In this document: positions 9,193 to 17,324 of the stretch, in pieces
How positions within the stretch are numbered: the stretch's first letter is position 1
Layout of the letters: each line of letters starts with the position of its first letter
Assembly: GCA_036154955.1 (NCBI GenBank)
Contig: JAYZWL010000149.1
Coordinates: forward strand, 50,703-114,702
DNA from: Albimonas sp036154955
Lineage (GTDB): Bacteria > Pseudomonadota > Alphaproteobacteria > Rhodobacterales > Rhodobacteraceae
Direction: 5' to 3'
DNA length: 64,000 nucleotides
The notes under the pieces: generated by a model
The model's database searches: none
Seen by the model: only the letters and a program-made list of their open reading frames with translations
Told to the model about the DNA's origin: nothing
Made by a program: the position numbers and the translations under genes

Positions 9193-9251
9193 AGCAGGGC
9201 CCCGTCCAGCAGGGCCCCGTCCAGCAGGCCCCGTCCAGCAGGGCCCCGTCG
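9193..9251. repeat. 15-bp tandem repeat, about four copies, between pcaH and pcaC
   Basis: The unit AGCAGGGCCCCGTCC occurs at 9193-9207 and 9208-9222, then as a 14-base copy (one G lost) at 9223-9236 and a final copy with one changed base at 9237-9251. It lies outside coding DNA on the path of the pca transcript. Function unknown. Slippage could vary the copy number. Confidence 0.85.
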
Positions 9252-9270
9252 CGCGAGGGCGATTCCGCGC

Positions 9271-9708
9271 CTAGGTGGCGTCCGTCTCCGCGGCCTCGCG
9301 CTCGGCGAAGACCTGCTTGGCGATGCGGAAGGCGGTGTTGGCGGCCGGCACACCGGCATAGACCGCCACATGCAAAAGCGCCTCGCGCACGTCTTCGGGG
9401 CTGGCCCCGGTATTGGCCGTGGCGCGGGTGTGGAGCGCGAACTCCTCCTCCCGTCCCAGCCCGGCCAGCAGCGCCAGCGTGATCAAGGAACGTTCACGTT
9501 TGGTTAACTGCTCCCCCGACCAGACGGTTCCCCACGCGCCTTCGGTGATGAAATCCACGAAGGGTTTGTCGAAAAGCGTCGCGGTCCCCTGGGAGCGGTT
9601 CACATGGGCGTCGCCCAGCACCGCGCGGCGGGTGGCCTCGCCCGTGGCGCGGCGGGCGGCGCCCGGTCCGGCTTCGGGGCCGGTTTCGGGGGTGTTCTGG
9701 TCGCTCAT
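9271..9708 (-). CDS. pcaC: 4-carboxymuconolactone decarboxylase
   Basis: PcaC decarboxylates gamma-carboxymuconolactone to 3-oxoadipate enol-lactone. The start MSDQN at 9708 gives 145 residues, normal for the stand-alone enzyme. The conserved CMD/AhpD-type core is seen at residues 55-120 (WGTVWSGEQLTKRERSL, ALHTRATANTGA with H93, LLHVAVYAG with H113). A longer open frame upstream runs inside pcaD and is a shadow. The ATG overlaps the pcaD stop by four bases (ATGA), so the two genes are coupled. The first 25 residues are variable and probably disordered. Confidence 0.95.
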   Translation of the reverse strand: MSDQNTPETGPEAGPGAARRATGEATRRAVLGDAHVNRSQGTATLFDKPFVDFITEGAWGTVWSGEQLTKRERSLITLALLAGLGREEEFALHTRATANTGASPEDVREALLHVAVYAGVPAANTAFRIAKQVFAEREAAETDAT

Positions 9709-10496
9709 CGTCCGATCTCCGACAGGAAGGCGGTCAGCATGGCCGCGCAGGTGTTGGGATGCTCGATGCAGGGCAGGTGGCCCGCCTCGCGCACCAGCTC
9801 GAACCGGGCGCCGGCGATCAGGTCGGCGGTGGCCTCGACCACGTCGGGAGGCGTGGAGCCGTCCTCGTCCCCGCAGATCGCCAGCACCGGCAGCCCCAGC
9901 CGGGCGGTGGAGGCCCTCAGGTCCGCGTCGCGCAGCGCCCGGCAGCAGGCGACGTAGCCCTTCGCCTCGGTGCGCGACAGCATGGCCTTCCACATCGCCA
10001 GCGCCTCGGGCCTGTTGGCCCGGAAGGCGGCGGAGAACCACTTGGCGATCACCCCCTCGGCGATGGCGGCGACGCCGTGCGCCTCCACCTGCGCGATGCG
10101 GCTTTCCCAGCTCATCGGCTCCCCGATCCGCGCGGCGGTGTCCATCAGCACCAGCGCCCGGGTCAGGTCCGGCCGCCGCGCCGCCAGGGCCTGGGCGACC
10201 ATGCCGCCGATCGACAGGCCGACCACCACCGCCCGGCGCACCTCCAGCCGGTCCAGCAGGGCGGCGAGGTCGTCGGCCAGGTCCTCCACCGAGCAGGCGT
10301 CGGAGGGGGCCTCCGACAGCCCGTGGCCGCGGGTGTCGTAGCGGATGAAGCGCAGGCGGGAGGACATCCGCGCCACCGTCTCGTCCCAGATCCGGAAATC
10401 GGTGCCCAGCGAGTTGGAGAACACCACCGGGAGCCCGCCCCGGTCGCCCTCGTCGGCGTAGTGGAGCGTCACGCCGTTCACGCGCATGGCCTGCAT
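9705..10496 (-). CDS. pcaD: 3-oxoadipate enol-lactonase
   Basis: An alpha/beta hydrolase that opens 3-oxoadipate enol-lactone to 3-oxoadipate. The nucleophile elbow GLSIGG is at residues 93-98 (S95). An acid in GDEDGSTPP and a histidine in REAGHLPCIEHP complete the triad. The start at 10496 (MQAMRVNG) is preceded by GGGAGG seven bases upstream, giving 263 residues. It is the first gene of the leftward pca unit, and the divergent IclR gene lies 195 bases away. Upstream extension of the frame is an artefact of high GC. Confidence 0.95.
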   Translation of the reverse strand: MQAMRVNGVTLHYADEGDRGGLPVVFSNSLGTDFRIWDETVARMSSRLRFIRYDTRGHGLSEAPSDACSVEDLADDLAALLDRLEVRRAVVVGLSIGGMVAQALAARRPDLTRALVLMDTAARIGEPMSWESRIAQVEAHGVAAIAEGVIAKWFSAAFRANRPEALAMWKAMLSRTEAKGYVACCRALRDADLRASTARLGLPVLAICGDEDGSTPPDVVEATADLIAGARFELVREAGHLPCIEHPNTCAAMLTAFLSEIGR

Positions 10497-10588
10497 GCCT
10501 GTCCCTCCCCTGATTTCCGTCGCCGCGCCCCGTTCTGCGCGGGGCGCCGGCCGGTCCGCGCGGGCCGGCGCCCGGCGGATCACGAAGT

Positions 10589-10596
10589 TGTATACA
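10589..10596. promoter_or_regulatory. Candidate operator TGTATACA between pcaD and the IclR gene
   Basis: TGTATACA is a perfect 8-base palindrome in an AT-poor 195-base divergent intergenic region. It lies about 93 bases from each flanking start codon. It could be the IclR binding site or part of a promoter (TATACA resembles a -10). Which one cannot be told from sequence. Confidence 0.4.
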
Positions 10597-10691
10597 GCGC
10601 CGTCCGCCACGCCAAGCCGAAGCGCGTCCTGCGCTCTGGTCAGCGGCGCGGATCGGGCTAAGTGCCGGTCAACAGGCAAAGGAGGCCGCGG

Positions 10692-11486
10692 ATGGCCGCG
10701 AAGGACACGGATGGACGAACCGGGCAGGTGCGCGCGATCACGCGCGCGGTCGCGGTGATGCGGGCGCTGGCCGACAGCCCCGAGGGGCTGACGCTGTCGG
10801 AGACGGCGCAACGCTCGGCCCTGGCCGCCTCGACCGCGCATCGCATACTGACCACGCTGGAGAGCGAACGTTTCGTGCGCTTCGACGCCGCCTCGGGCTG
10901 CTGGCAGGTGGGGGTGGCGGCGTTCACCGTGGGGGCCGCCTTCGCGCGCACCCGCGACGTGATCGTGATGGCGCGACCCTATATGCGCCGGCTGATGGAG
11001 ACGACAGGGGAGACGGCGAACATCTTCCTCGAGTCGGGCGGCGAAATCGTCTGCATGGCCCAGGTGGAGAGCCGCCACGCCATGCGCGCCCTGACCCGGG
11101 TGGGCGGGCGCACCAAGATGCACTGGTCGGGGGCCGGCAAGGCGATGCTGGCCCATATGCGCCCCGAGCACGCCCGCCGGGTGATCGAGGAGCACGGTCT
11201 GCCCCGCGCCACCCCCCGCACCCTGACCGAGCCCGAGCAGCTCGCCGAGGCGCTGGAGCGCGCCCGCCGCGACGGCGTGGCGGTGGACGACGAGGAGCAC
11301 GCGGAGGGCCTGCGCTGCATCGGCGCCGCGGTGCTGACCGAGACCGGGGCCCCGGCCGCGGCCATCTCGGTCTCCGGTCCCAAGAGCCGCATCGGGGACG
11401 AGCGCCTCATGCAGCTGCGCGAGCTGGTGGCCCGCGTGGTCGGCGAGGTGACCCGCGAGTTCGGCGGCCGTCCCCCGGGGGCCTGA
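10692..11486 (+). CDS. IclR-family regulator of the pca genes
   Basis: A predicted DNA-binding regulator of 264 residues. It has an N-terminal winged helix (about residues 15-80, with LTLSETAQRSALAASTAHRIL as the recognition region) and a C-terminal IclR effector domain (about 90-255). I chose the ATG at 10692 because AAAGGAGG lies six bases before it. An upstream GTG at 10662 lacks such a site. It diverges from pcaD, the layout of Acinetobacter PcaU and Pseudomonas PcaR. It probably responds to protocatechuate or beta-ketoadipate. Whether it activates or represses is not visible. Confidence 0.88.
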   Translation: MAAKDTDGRTGQVRAITRAVAVMRALADSPEGLTLSETAQRSALAASTAHRILTTLESERFVRFDAASGCWQVGVAAFTVGAAFARTRDVIVMARPYMRRLMETTGETANIFLESGGEIVCMAQVESRHAMRALTRVGGRTKMHWSGAGKAMLAHMRPEHARRVIEEHGLPRATPRTLTEPEQLAEALERARRDGVAVDDEEHAEGLRCIGAAVLTETGAPAAAISVSGPKSRIGDERLMQLRELVARVVGEVTREFGGRPPGA

Positions 11487-11750
11487 GGGGGCCCGGGCGC
11501 AGGCGCGCGTCGACGGGGGGCCGCATCGCCGGCGGAGGAGAAGCTCTCGAAGATCCGCCCCCTGAAGATCGTTCGAGAGTGTCGACCAAAGCCGCGTCGC
11601 AGGCGCGCCCCCGCAAGCCGCGGAGCGCTGATCGAACCGCCGCGGGCGGCGTGGGGAGGCCGGACGCCCTCAGCGATCTCCGAAGACGTGCGCGTCGCAG
11701 GCGCGCACGGCGCGTATCCGACGTCTGGCGCAGGCCTCGGGCGTCGAGAG

Positions 11751-11771
11751 GTCCCGGGTCGAGCCCGGGAC
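11751..11771. repeat. REP-like palindrome
   Basis: Arms GTCCCGGG and CCCGGGAC with loop TCGAG. It shares its CCCGGG-N5-CCCGGG core with the palindrome after galE (1784-1804), the latter read on the opposite strand. It lies in gene-free DNA. Confidence 0.5.
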
Positions 11772-12286
11772 GCGCCGGGTTGGCGGCCGATCGCGGACGG
11801 CGGACATGTCAGGACCGCCCGATGACCGCCGGAGGCCAGCCTTTCCGTTCGCGCCGTCCTGCTTTCGGCGCACGCCCACGCGGGCCGGGTCGGGCAGGCG
11901 CGAAGCGGTCGCGCCGCTTCTCCCGGGGGACGGGTTCAGGCGCGCGGCAGGACACCCCCATCCGCCTCGACCGATCCGCCGGGAGCGACGACACGCCCGA
12001 CCGGAGGCGCCGCGATGGGGCGCGCGGCCATGGGCGGCGCGCGGCGACCGGGACGAGCACCGCGCGCTCGCCACGCCCGTCCGGCTCGTCGCCTTCCCCG
12101 ATGGGGCCGCGCCCGACGCAGGCCGCCCGCGCCTCCCCCCCGCGCCCCCCTCGCGGCGCCGCGCGGGCGCCCGGATCCGGCCCTCGGCCGGGTGGTCGCG
12201 CGGCCTCCGAACCCTCAGCCGGGCGAGGCCCATCCAGGCTGCGCGCGCGCAATGCGCCGCAGTCGAAGGAAACCGTCTCCCCCCTC

Positions 12287-12315
12287 TGGACGCGCCCCGC
12301 GGCCCTTGCTATACG
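12287..12315 (+). promoter_or_regulatory. Probable promoter of tRNA-Asn
   Basis: TGGACG at 12287-12292 and TATACG at 12310-12315 are separated by 17 bases and resemble -35 and -10 boxes. Transcription would begin about 20 bases before the mature tRNA. Confidence 0.5.
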
Positions 12316-12342
12316 CCGACCCGCCGACACGGCGCGGGCTGA

Positions 12343-12417
12343 TCCGGCGTAGCTCAGTGGTAGAGCATCGGACTGTTAATCCGCTGGTCGTAGGTTCGAA
12401 TCCTACCGCCGGAGCCA
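12343..12417 (+). tRNA. tRNA-Asn (anticodon GTT)
   Basis: A complete cloverleaf. Acceptor arms TCCGGCG and CGCCGGA pair perfectly. The D-arm is GCTC-AGTGGTA-GAGC, the anticodon arm is TCGGA-CTGTTAA-TCCGC, and the T-arm is GTAGG-TTCGAAT-CCTAC. The 3' CCA is encoded (12415-12417). The anticodon GTT reads Asn codons. No flanking integrase or direct repeat suggests that it is an attachment site. Confidence 0.97.
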
Positions 12418-12579
12418 TCCCGCCCCCTTTCGGTTCTTCCGACAACGTCGCACGAGACCGCCAAGCGCTTCCCCATCGGGGGCGCCGCGGTCACGTCGCG
12501 TCGCATCCGCGCCACAGGGCGCCGGCGTCGCGCGGCCTGCGCGCGGCCTCCGCGCCGCGGCGCCCTCTCGCCCCTCGGC

Positions 12580-12587
12580 GTTATAAC
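12580..12587. promoter_or_regulatory. Palindrome GTTATAAC upstream of the acyl-CoA synthetase
   Basis: GTTATAAC is a perfect palindrome in otherwise GC-rich DNA, 98 bases before the start at 12686. The same eight bases occur 91 bases before the acyl-CoA dehydrogenase at 35482. It may be an operator or overlap a -10 element. Confidence 0.35.
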
Positions 12588-12685
12588 TTGTATCGATTCC
12601 TCCGCCGGGGCGGGCCGCCCCGAGCCATGGCGACGCAGGCGCCGGCCTGACGCGCCGCAAGACACGGCCCGAACGGAGGAACCGC

Positions 12686-14257
12686 ATGTCCGCCCAGCCC
12701 CATCCCGGCCCCCACATGCCCGGAATCGACCCCGCGCTCGCCCATGCCGCGAGCGGGCTGACCGTCGCCGACCATTTCGCCGCCCGCGTCCGGCTCGGCC
12801 CCGACCGGCCGGCGGTGGAGGACGGGCGGCTGGCGCTCAGCTACGCCGCGCTCGCCGACCGCGCCGCCCGGCTGGCCGGGGTGTTCGCGGGTCGCGGGCT
12901 TGCGCGCGGGGCGCGCGTGGCGGTGCTGTCGGAGAACCGGGGCGAGTTCCTGGAACTGTTCCTGGCCTGCGCCCAGGCCGGGCTGATCGCCTGCTGCCAG
13001 AACTGGCGGTTGGCGGACGAGGAGCTGCGCCACTGCCTGCGCCTGGTCGGCCCGGCGGTGCTGCTCGCCTCCCCCCGCTTCGCCGAGACGGCCGCGCGCG
13101 TCGCCCCGGCGGGCTGCGAGGCGATGAGCTTCGGCGACGGCTACGAAGCCGCGCTCGCCGCCGCCGCCCCCGCCGCCCCCGACCCGGCCGTGCATCCCGA
13201 GGATGGGCTGCTGATCCTCTACACCTCCGGCACCACCGGCCTGCCCAAGGGGGCGTTGATCTCGCACCGGGCGGAGATCGCGCGGGCCATGGTGGCCGCG
13301 ACCGACCTGCCCACCACCGCCGAGGACGGGTTCGTGGCCTGGGCGCCGCTGTTCCACATGGCCTCGGCCGACACCGCGCTCGCCACCCTGATGCGGGGCG
13401 GCAAGGTGATGGTGATGGACGGCTACGACGCCCCCGCGCTCGCCGCCATCGTGGCGCGGGAGCGGATCGGCCGGCTGACCCTGATGCCGGGCACGATCCA
13501 GGCCTTCATCGAGGCGATGGAGGCGCAGGGCCTGCCGGCGAAAGGCGTGAAATACGCGGGCGTCATGGCCGACCTGGTGCCGCGCGACCAGATCGTTGCG
13601 GTGACCCGGCTGCTGGACGCGCCCTACCTGAACACTTTCGGGGCGACCGAGACCGGCTCCACCCCCGTCTCCGCCGGCATGATCCCGGTGGGCGCCCGGC
13701 CCGAGCGGCTGGACAAGACCCTCAACACCTGGTGCCGGACCCGGCTGGTGGATGCCGACGACAACGAGGTTCCCGACGGCCAGCCCGGCGAGATGGCGGT
13801 GCGCGGGCCGACCCTGTTCTCGGGCTACTGGAACAACCCGGAGGCCAACGCCAAGGATTTCCGCGGCGGCTGGTTCCACATGGGCGACATGTTCACGCGC
13901 AACCCGGACGGGACGCTGAGCTTCGTGGACCGCTCGAAGTATCTCATCAAGTCGGGGGGCGAGAACATCTACCCCGCCGAGATCGAGCGGGTGCTGCTTT
14001 CCGACCCCCGCATCTACGACGCCTGCGTGGTGCGCAAGGCGGACGCGAAATGGGGGGAGACGCCGGTGGCCTTCGTGGCCCTGAACCCGGGCGCGGAGGC
14101 GACGGAGGCGGAGATCATCGCCGGCTTCGACGGCCGCATCGCGCGCTACAAGCGCCCCTCCGCGGTGCGGTTCGTGAGCGACGCGGACCTGCCCCGCTCG
14201 ACCACCGGCAAGATCAAGAGGCACGAGCTTGAGGAGCGGCTGCGGGCGGAGGGCTGA
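12686..14257 (+). CDS. Acyl-CoA synthetase (AMP-forming)
   Basis: A class I adenylate-forming enzyme of 523 residues that should activate a carboxylic acid with ATP and then CoA. The P-loop-like motif YTSGTTGLPKG is at residues 179-189. Later motifs include NTFGATETGS and a YLIKSGGENIYPAEIE hinge, with PRSTTGKIKR carrying the catalytic lysine near the end. GGAGG lies eight bases before the ATG. The substrate (fatty, short-chain or aromatic acid) cannot be decided. It stands alone between a tRNA and a secreted protein gene. Confidence 0.9.
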   Translation: MSAQPHPGPHMPGIDPALAHAASGLTVADHFAARVRLGPDRPAVEDGRLALSYAALADRAARLAGVFAGRGLARGARVAVLSENRGEFLELFLACAQAGLIACCQNWRLADEELRHCLRLVGPAVLLASPRFAETAARVAPAGCEAMSFGDGYEAALAAAAPAAPDPAVHPEDGLLILYTSGTTGLPKGALISHRAEIARAMVAATDLPTTAEDGFVAWAPLFHMASADTALATLMRGGKVMVMDGYDAPALAAIVARERIGRLTLMPGTIQAFIEAMEAQGLPAKGVKYAGVMADLVPRDQIVAVTRLLDAPYLNTFGATETGSTPVSAGMIPVGARPERLDKTLNTWCRTRLVDADDNEVPDGQPGEMAVRGPTLFSGYWNNPEANAKDFRGGWFHMGDMFTRNPDGTLSFVDRSKYLIKSGGENIYPAEIERVLLSDPRIYDACVVRKADAKWGETPVAFVALNPGAEATEAEIIAGFDGRIARYKRPSAVRFVSDADLPRSTTGKIKRHELEERLRAEG

Positions 14258-14477
14258 CGGCGCAGGACAGGCGCCGCGGGCGGGCGGGAGCGACGGGCGG
14301 CTTCGCTTTCGCCCGCCCCGCGCCGTCCGCGTCCTTGGCGAGGCCTGCGCCGGCGCCGGCGTCGGCGGCGAGGTTCGGCCCCCGCCGAAACCTATGGACC
14401 GAAACGATGAAATCCCGGATAGGTGACTCACTGAACGTCGCGGCGTCTTCCGCGGCGTCGCAATTGGGGAGTCCCGT

Positions 14478-15095
14478 ATGTTCGCCCGAGCCCTTCTCTG
14501 CGTCACGCTCGCGACGCCTGCCGCGGCATTCGCCACCACCATCGACAGCCGTCCCTATACCAACCAGCTCTCGGTCGGCACCGACAACGGCGCCGACATC
14601 TTCGGCGGCACGTTCCAGGCCGACGGCACGCAGCTCGACTCGTTCACGCTGACCCTCTCCGGCACCGCGCCCGGCGCCGAGCTGCGCGCGGTGGTGATGT
14701 CCGGGGTGGCGCTCAACGCGCCCGGAACCCTGCTCTGGCAGAGCGACGCGTTCCTCATCGGCGAGGCGATGACGGAATACAGCTTCGCCCCCGACCTGGC
14801 CCTGACCGACGGCGACATTTATTTCATCGGCTTCGACAGCGGCCTGCTGACCACCGTCGCCAGCGCCGGCTCCAACCGGATCGCCGTCGCCCCCGACGAC
14901 CGGATCGCGCCCGGCCAGGTCCTGGGGCGGTTCAACGGCGGCGCGCTGTTCGAGTATTCCAACAGCCAGGACGTGGCGAGCCTGATCGTGATGAGCGGCG
15001 GCGCCTCCGACGTGCCCCTGCCCGCGACGCTGCCGCTGGCGGCGGCGGGCGCCGGTCTGATCGGCCTCGCCGCCCGCCGCCGTCGCAGGGGCTGA
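14478..15095 (+). CDS. VPLPA-CTERM sorting-domain protein
   Basis: A predicted secreted protein of 205 residues, handled by an exosortase system. The N terminus is a signal peptide (MFARALLCVTLATPAAAFA). The C-terminal 28 residues carry the tripartite sorting signal: VPLPA at 179-183, a hydrophobic helix, then RRRRR. The body is a small beta-rich domain (SFTLTLSGTAPGAELRA, LTDGDIYFIGF) of unknown role. GGGGAG precedes the ATG by seven bases. No exosortase gene is visible here. In this class of protein the signal is cleaved and the product goes to the surface or to polysaccharide. Confidence 0.88.
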   Translation: MFARALLCVTLATPAAAFATTIDSRPYTNQLSVGTDNGADIFGGTFQADGTQLDSFTLTLSGTAPGAELRAVVMSGVALNAPGTLLWQSDAFLIGEAMTEYSFAPDLALTDGDIYFIGFDSGLLTTVASAGSNRIAVAPDDRIAPGQVLGRFNGGALFEYSNSQDVASLIVMSGGASDVPLPATLPLAAAGAGLIGLAARRRRRG

Positions 15096-15222
15096 GCGCC
15101 CCGGCCCACGCCCGGCCGCCCGCGCGTCCCCCCGGCCCGCCGAAGGCGGACGGGGGCGCCGGCCGGGTCCGGGGCGCGACGCCGCCCCACCAGCGGCCGT
15201 CGCCCTGCCCGCCCGGGCCCGG

Positions 15223-16248
15223 TCAGCCGGCCAGCGCCGAGACCACGTCCTGCGCGCGGACCACGCCGCGGGGCGCGCCGCCCTCGCCGGTCACCGCGAC
15301 TTCCGCCGCGCCGTCGCGCAGCAGCGCCATGACCTCGGTCAGGGGCGTCTGCGCGCCGACCGTGGGCGACCCCGGCGCGGCCTGCCCCTCGCCCAGCGCA
15401 TCCGCCGCGCGCAGCACGCCCAGCGGGTTCATATGGGCCACGAAATCCGCCACATAGTCGTTGGCCGGCTTGCGGATGATGTCGCGCGGCGCGCCGCATT
15501 GCACGATCCGGCCGCCCTCCATGATCGCGATCCGGTCGCCAAGCTTGAACGCCTCGTCCAGATCGTGGCTCACGAAGACCAGCGTGCGCTTGAGGTTCTT
15601 CTGAAGCTCCAGCAACTCGTCCTGAAGCCGCGCCCGGATCAGCGGATCGAGCGCCGAGAACGGCTCGTCCATCAGCAGGATCGGGGCCTCGGTGGCGAAG
15701 GCCCGCGCCAGCCCGACCCGCTGCTGCATCCCGCCCGAAAGCTGGCCGACCTTGCGTTCCGCCCAGTCGGCGAGGCCGACGAGGTCGAGCTGCCGGCGCA
15801 CCCGCTCGTCCCGCTCGGCCCGGCCCATGCCGGCGAGCTCCAGGCCGAGGCCCACGTTCTCGGCCACGTTGCGCCAGGGCAGCAGGCCGAACTGCTGGAA
15901 GACCATCGCCACCCGGCTGGCCCGGATCCGGCGCAGGGTGCGGGCGTCGGCGGCGGTGACGTCGTCCATGCCCCCCTGCCCGTCGGAGATCAGCACCCGC
16001 CCCCGCACCACCGGGTTCAGCCGGTTGACCGCGCGCAGAAGCGTCGACTTGCCGGAGCCTGACAGGCCCATGAGCACCAGGATCTCGCCCTCGCCCACAT
16101 CCTCGGAGCAGTCGTGCACGCCCAGCACCTGGGAGGTCTTCTCCTGCACCTCGGCCCGGCTGAGGCCCTTGTCCATCAGCGGCAGCGCCTCCTGCGGGCG
16201 GCCGCCGAAGACGATGGAGACGTTGTCGAATACGACCGCCTTGCTCAT
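15223..16248 (-). CDS. choV: Choline ABC transporter ATP-binding protein
   Basis: The ATPase of the choline/betaine importer, 341 residues, like ProV/OpuAA. Walker A GLSGSGKST is at residues 61-69. The signature LSGGMQQRVGLARA and Walker B LLMDEPFSALDP follow, and a short CBS-like tail ends the protein (TEVMALLRDGAAEVAV). The start at 16248 overlaps the choW stop by four bases (ATGA). The open frame continues far upstream through choW and choX, but that is a shadow. Together with ChoW and ChoX it drives uptake of choline for betaine synthesis. Confidence 0.92.
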   Translation of the reverse strand: MSKAVVFDNVSIVFGGRPQEALPLMDKGLSRAEVQEKTSQVLGVHDCSEDVGEGEILVLMGLSGSGKSTLLRAVNRLNPVVRGRVLISDGQGGMDDVTAADARTLRRIRASRVAMVFQQFGLLPWRNVAENVGLGLELAGMGRAERDERVRRQLDLVGLADWAERKVGQLSGGMQQRVGLARAFATEAPILLMDEPFSALDPLIRARLQDELLELQKNLKRTLVFVSHDLDEAFKLGDRIAIMEGGRIVQCGAPRDIIRKPANDYVADFVAHMNPLGVLRAADALGEGQAAPGSPTVGAQTPLTEVMALLRDGAAEVAVTGEGGAPRGVVRAQDVVSALAG

Positions 16249-17084
16249 TTCGCCCGCCCCCCGATGCGCAGGATCCGGTCGAGCAGGATGGCCACGACCA
16301 CGATGATGAAACCGCTCTCGAACCCCAGCGCGGTGTTGACCTGGTTGAGCGCGCGCACCACCGGCACGCCCAGCCCGTCGGCCCCGACCAGGGCCGCGAC
16401 GACGACCATGGACAGCGACAGCATGATGGTCTGGTTCAGCCCCGCCATGATCTGCGGCAGCGCGTAGGGCAGCTCCACCTTCACCAGCTTCTGGGTGGGC
16501 GTGGCCCCGAAGGCCTCCGCCGCCTCCAGCAGCGCCGGCGGGGTCGAGGAGACGCCCAGATAGGTCAGCCGGATCGGCGCGGGCAGCACGAAGATCACCG
16601 TGGCGATCAGGCCGGGCACCATGCCGATGCCGAAGAACACGATGGCCGGGATCAGGTAGACGAAGGTCGGCAGCGTCTGCATCAGGTCGAGGATCGGCTG
16701 GATCGCGGCGTAGAGCCGGGGCCGGTGGGCGGCGAAGATGCCGATCGGCACGCCCACGGCCATGCACACGATGCAGGCGGACAGCACCAGCGTCAGGCTC
16801 TCGGTCATCTCCTCCCAGTAGTCCTGGTTCATGATGAACAGGAAGCCGAGGAAGGTGAACACGCAGATCTTCCAGTTGCGCTGAAGCGCCCAGGCGATGG
16901 CCACCGCGACCGCGGTGACGATCAGCGGATGCGGCGTCTGCAGCAGCCAGAGCAGCGCGTCGATCAGCGCGCTCATCACGTCGGCGAGCCCGTCGAAGAA
17001 CCATCCGCCGTTGTCCTGGAGCGCGTCGAAGAAGGCTTTCGCCCATTTTCCGACCGGGATCTTGTTGTCGGACAGCCAGTCCAT
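16245..17084 (-). CDS. choW: Choline ABC transporter permease
   Basis: The membrane subunit of the choline importer, 279 residues, similar to ProW. After a short amphipathic N terminus there are about six to seven hydrophobic helices, with the BPD permease loop at EAFGATPTQKLVKVELPYALPQ. It overlaps choV by four bases. It lies 240 bases after choX, separated by a large hairpin that may lower its expression relative to the binding protein. Confidence 0.92.
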   Translation of the reverse strand: MDWLSDNKIPVGKWAKAFFDALQDNGGWFFDGLADVMSALIDALLWLLQTPHPLIVTAVAVAIAWALQRNWKICVFTFLGFLFIMNQDYWEEMTESLTLVLSACIVCMAVGVPIGIFAAHRPRLYAAIQPILDLMQTLPTFVYLIPAIVFFGIGMVPGLIATVIFVLPAPIRLTYLGVSSTPPALLEAAEAFGATPTQKLVKVELPYALPQIMAGLNQTIMLSLSMVVVAALVGADGLGVPVVRALNQVNTALGFESGFIIVVVAILLDRILRIGGRAK

Positions 17085-17271
17085 GCCGGGGTCCCCTCCG
17101 TTGTCTCTCGTCGTCCGTATATCGCGCTTCGGGCGGCGGCGTCGCGCCTGCCTCGCGCCCCGCCTCGCCGCGCGGGCGCCCCTCGCGCCCGGGCGAAGCC
17201 GCCGCTCCCCGGAGGCGCCGGGGAGGGCGGGCGGGAGGCGCGTCCGGGGAGCGGCCCCGCCGCGCCGAAGC

Positions 17272-17324
17272 GCCTCCCGAAAACCGAAGGGGGCGGACCC
17301 TTGCGGACCCGCCCCCCGGGAGGC
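17272..17324 (-). terminator. Large stem-loop between choX and choW
   Basis: Two nested perfect inverted repeats follow the choX stop directly. The outer arms are GCCTCCCG/CGGGAGGC (17272-17279, 17317-17324) and the inner arms GGGGGCGG/CCGCCCCC (17289-17296, 17309-17316). On the minus strand the inner stem is followed by TTCGGTTTTCGG. Such stems often partly terminate or protect the binding-protein mRNA, so that more binding protein than permease is made. Confidence 0.6.

Larger units (their letters stand above)
11487..12342. other. 856-base region without a credible gene
   Basis: Frames crossing this stretch are arginine/proline-rich in all readings and show no family pattern. It contains an inverted repeat CTCTCGAA...TTCGAGAG (11544-11551 and 11572-11579), a REP-like palindrome at 11751-11771, and the tRNA-Asn promoter at its right end. 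The rest shows nothing I can name. Confidence 0.6.

Noticed and set aside
9193..9251. Tandem repeat as coding repeat of a longer pcaC or pcaH
   Set aside because: It lies between the pcaC stop and the pcaH start. Frames through it have no continuity with either protein.
12343..12417. tRNA-Asn as an integration site of a mobile island
   Set aside because: No integrase, no repeated tRNA 3' end and no change in base composition nearby.
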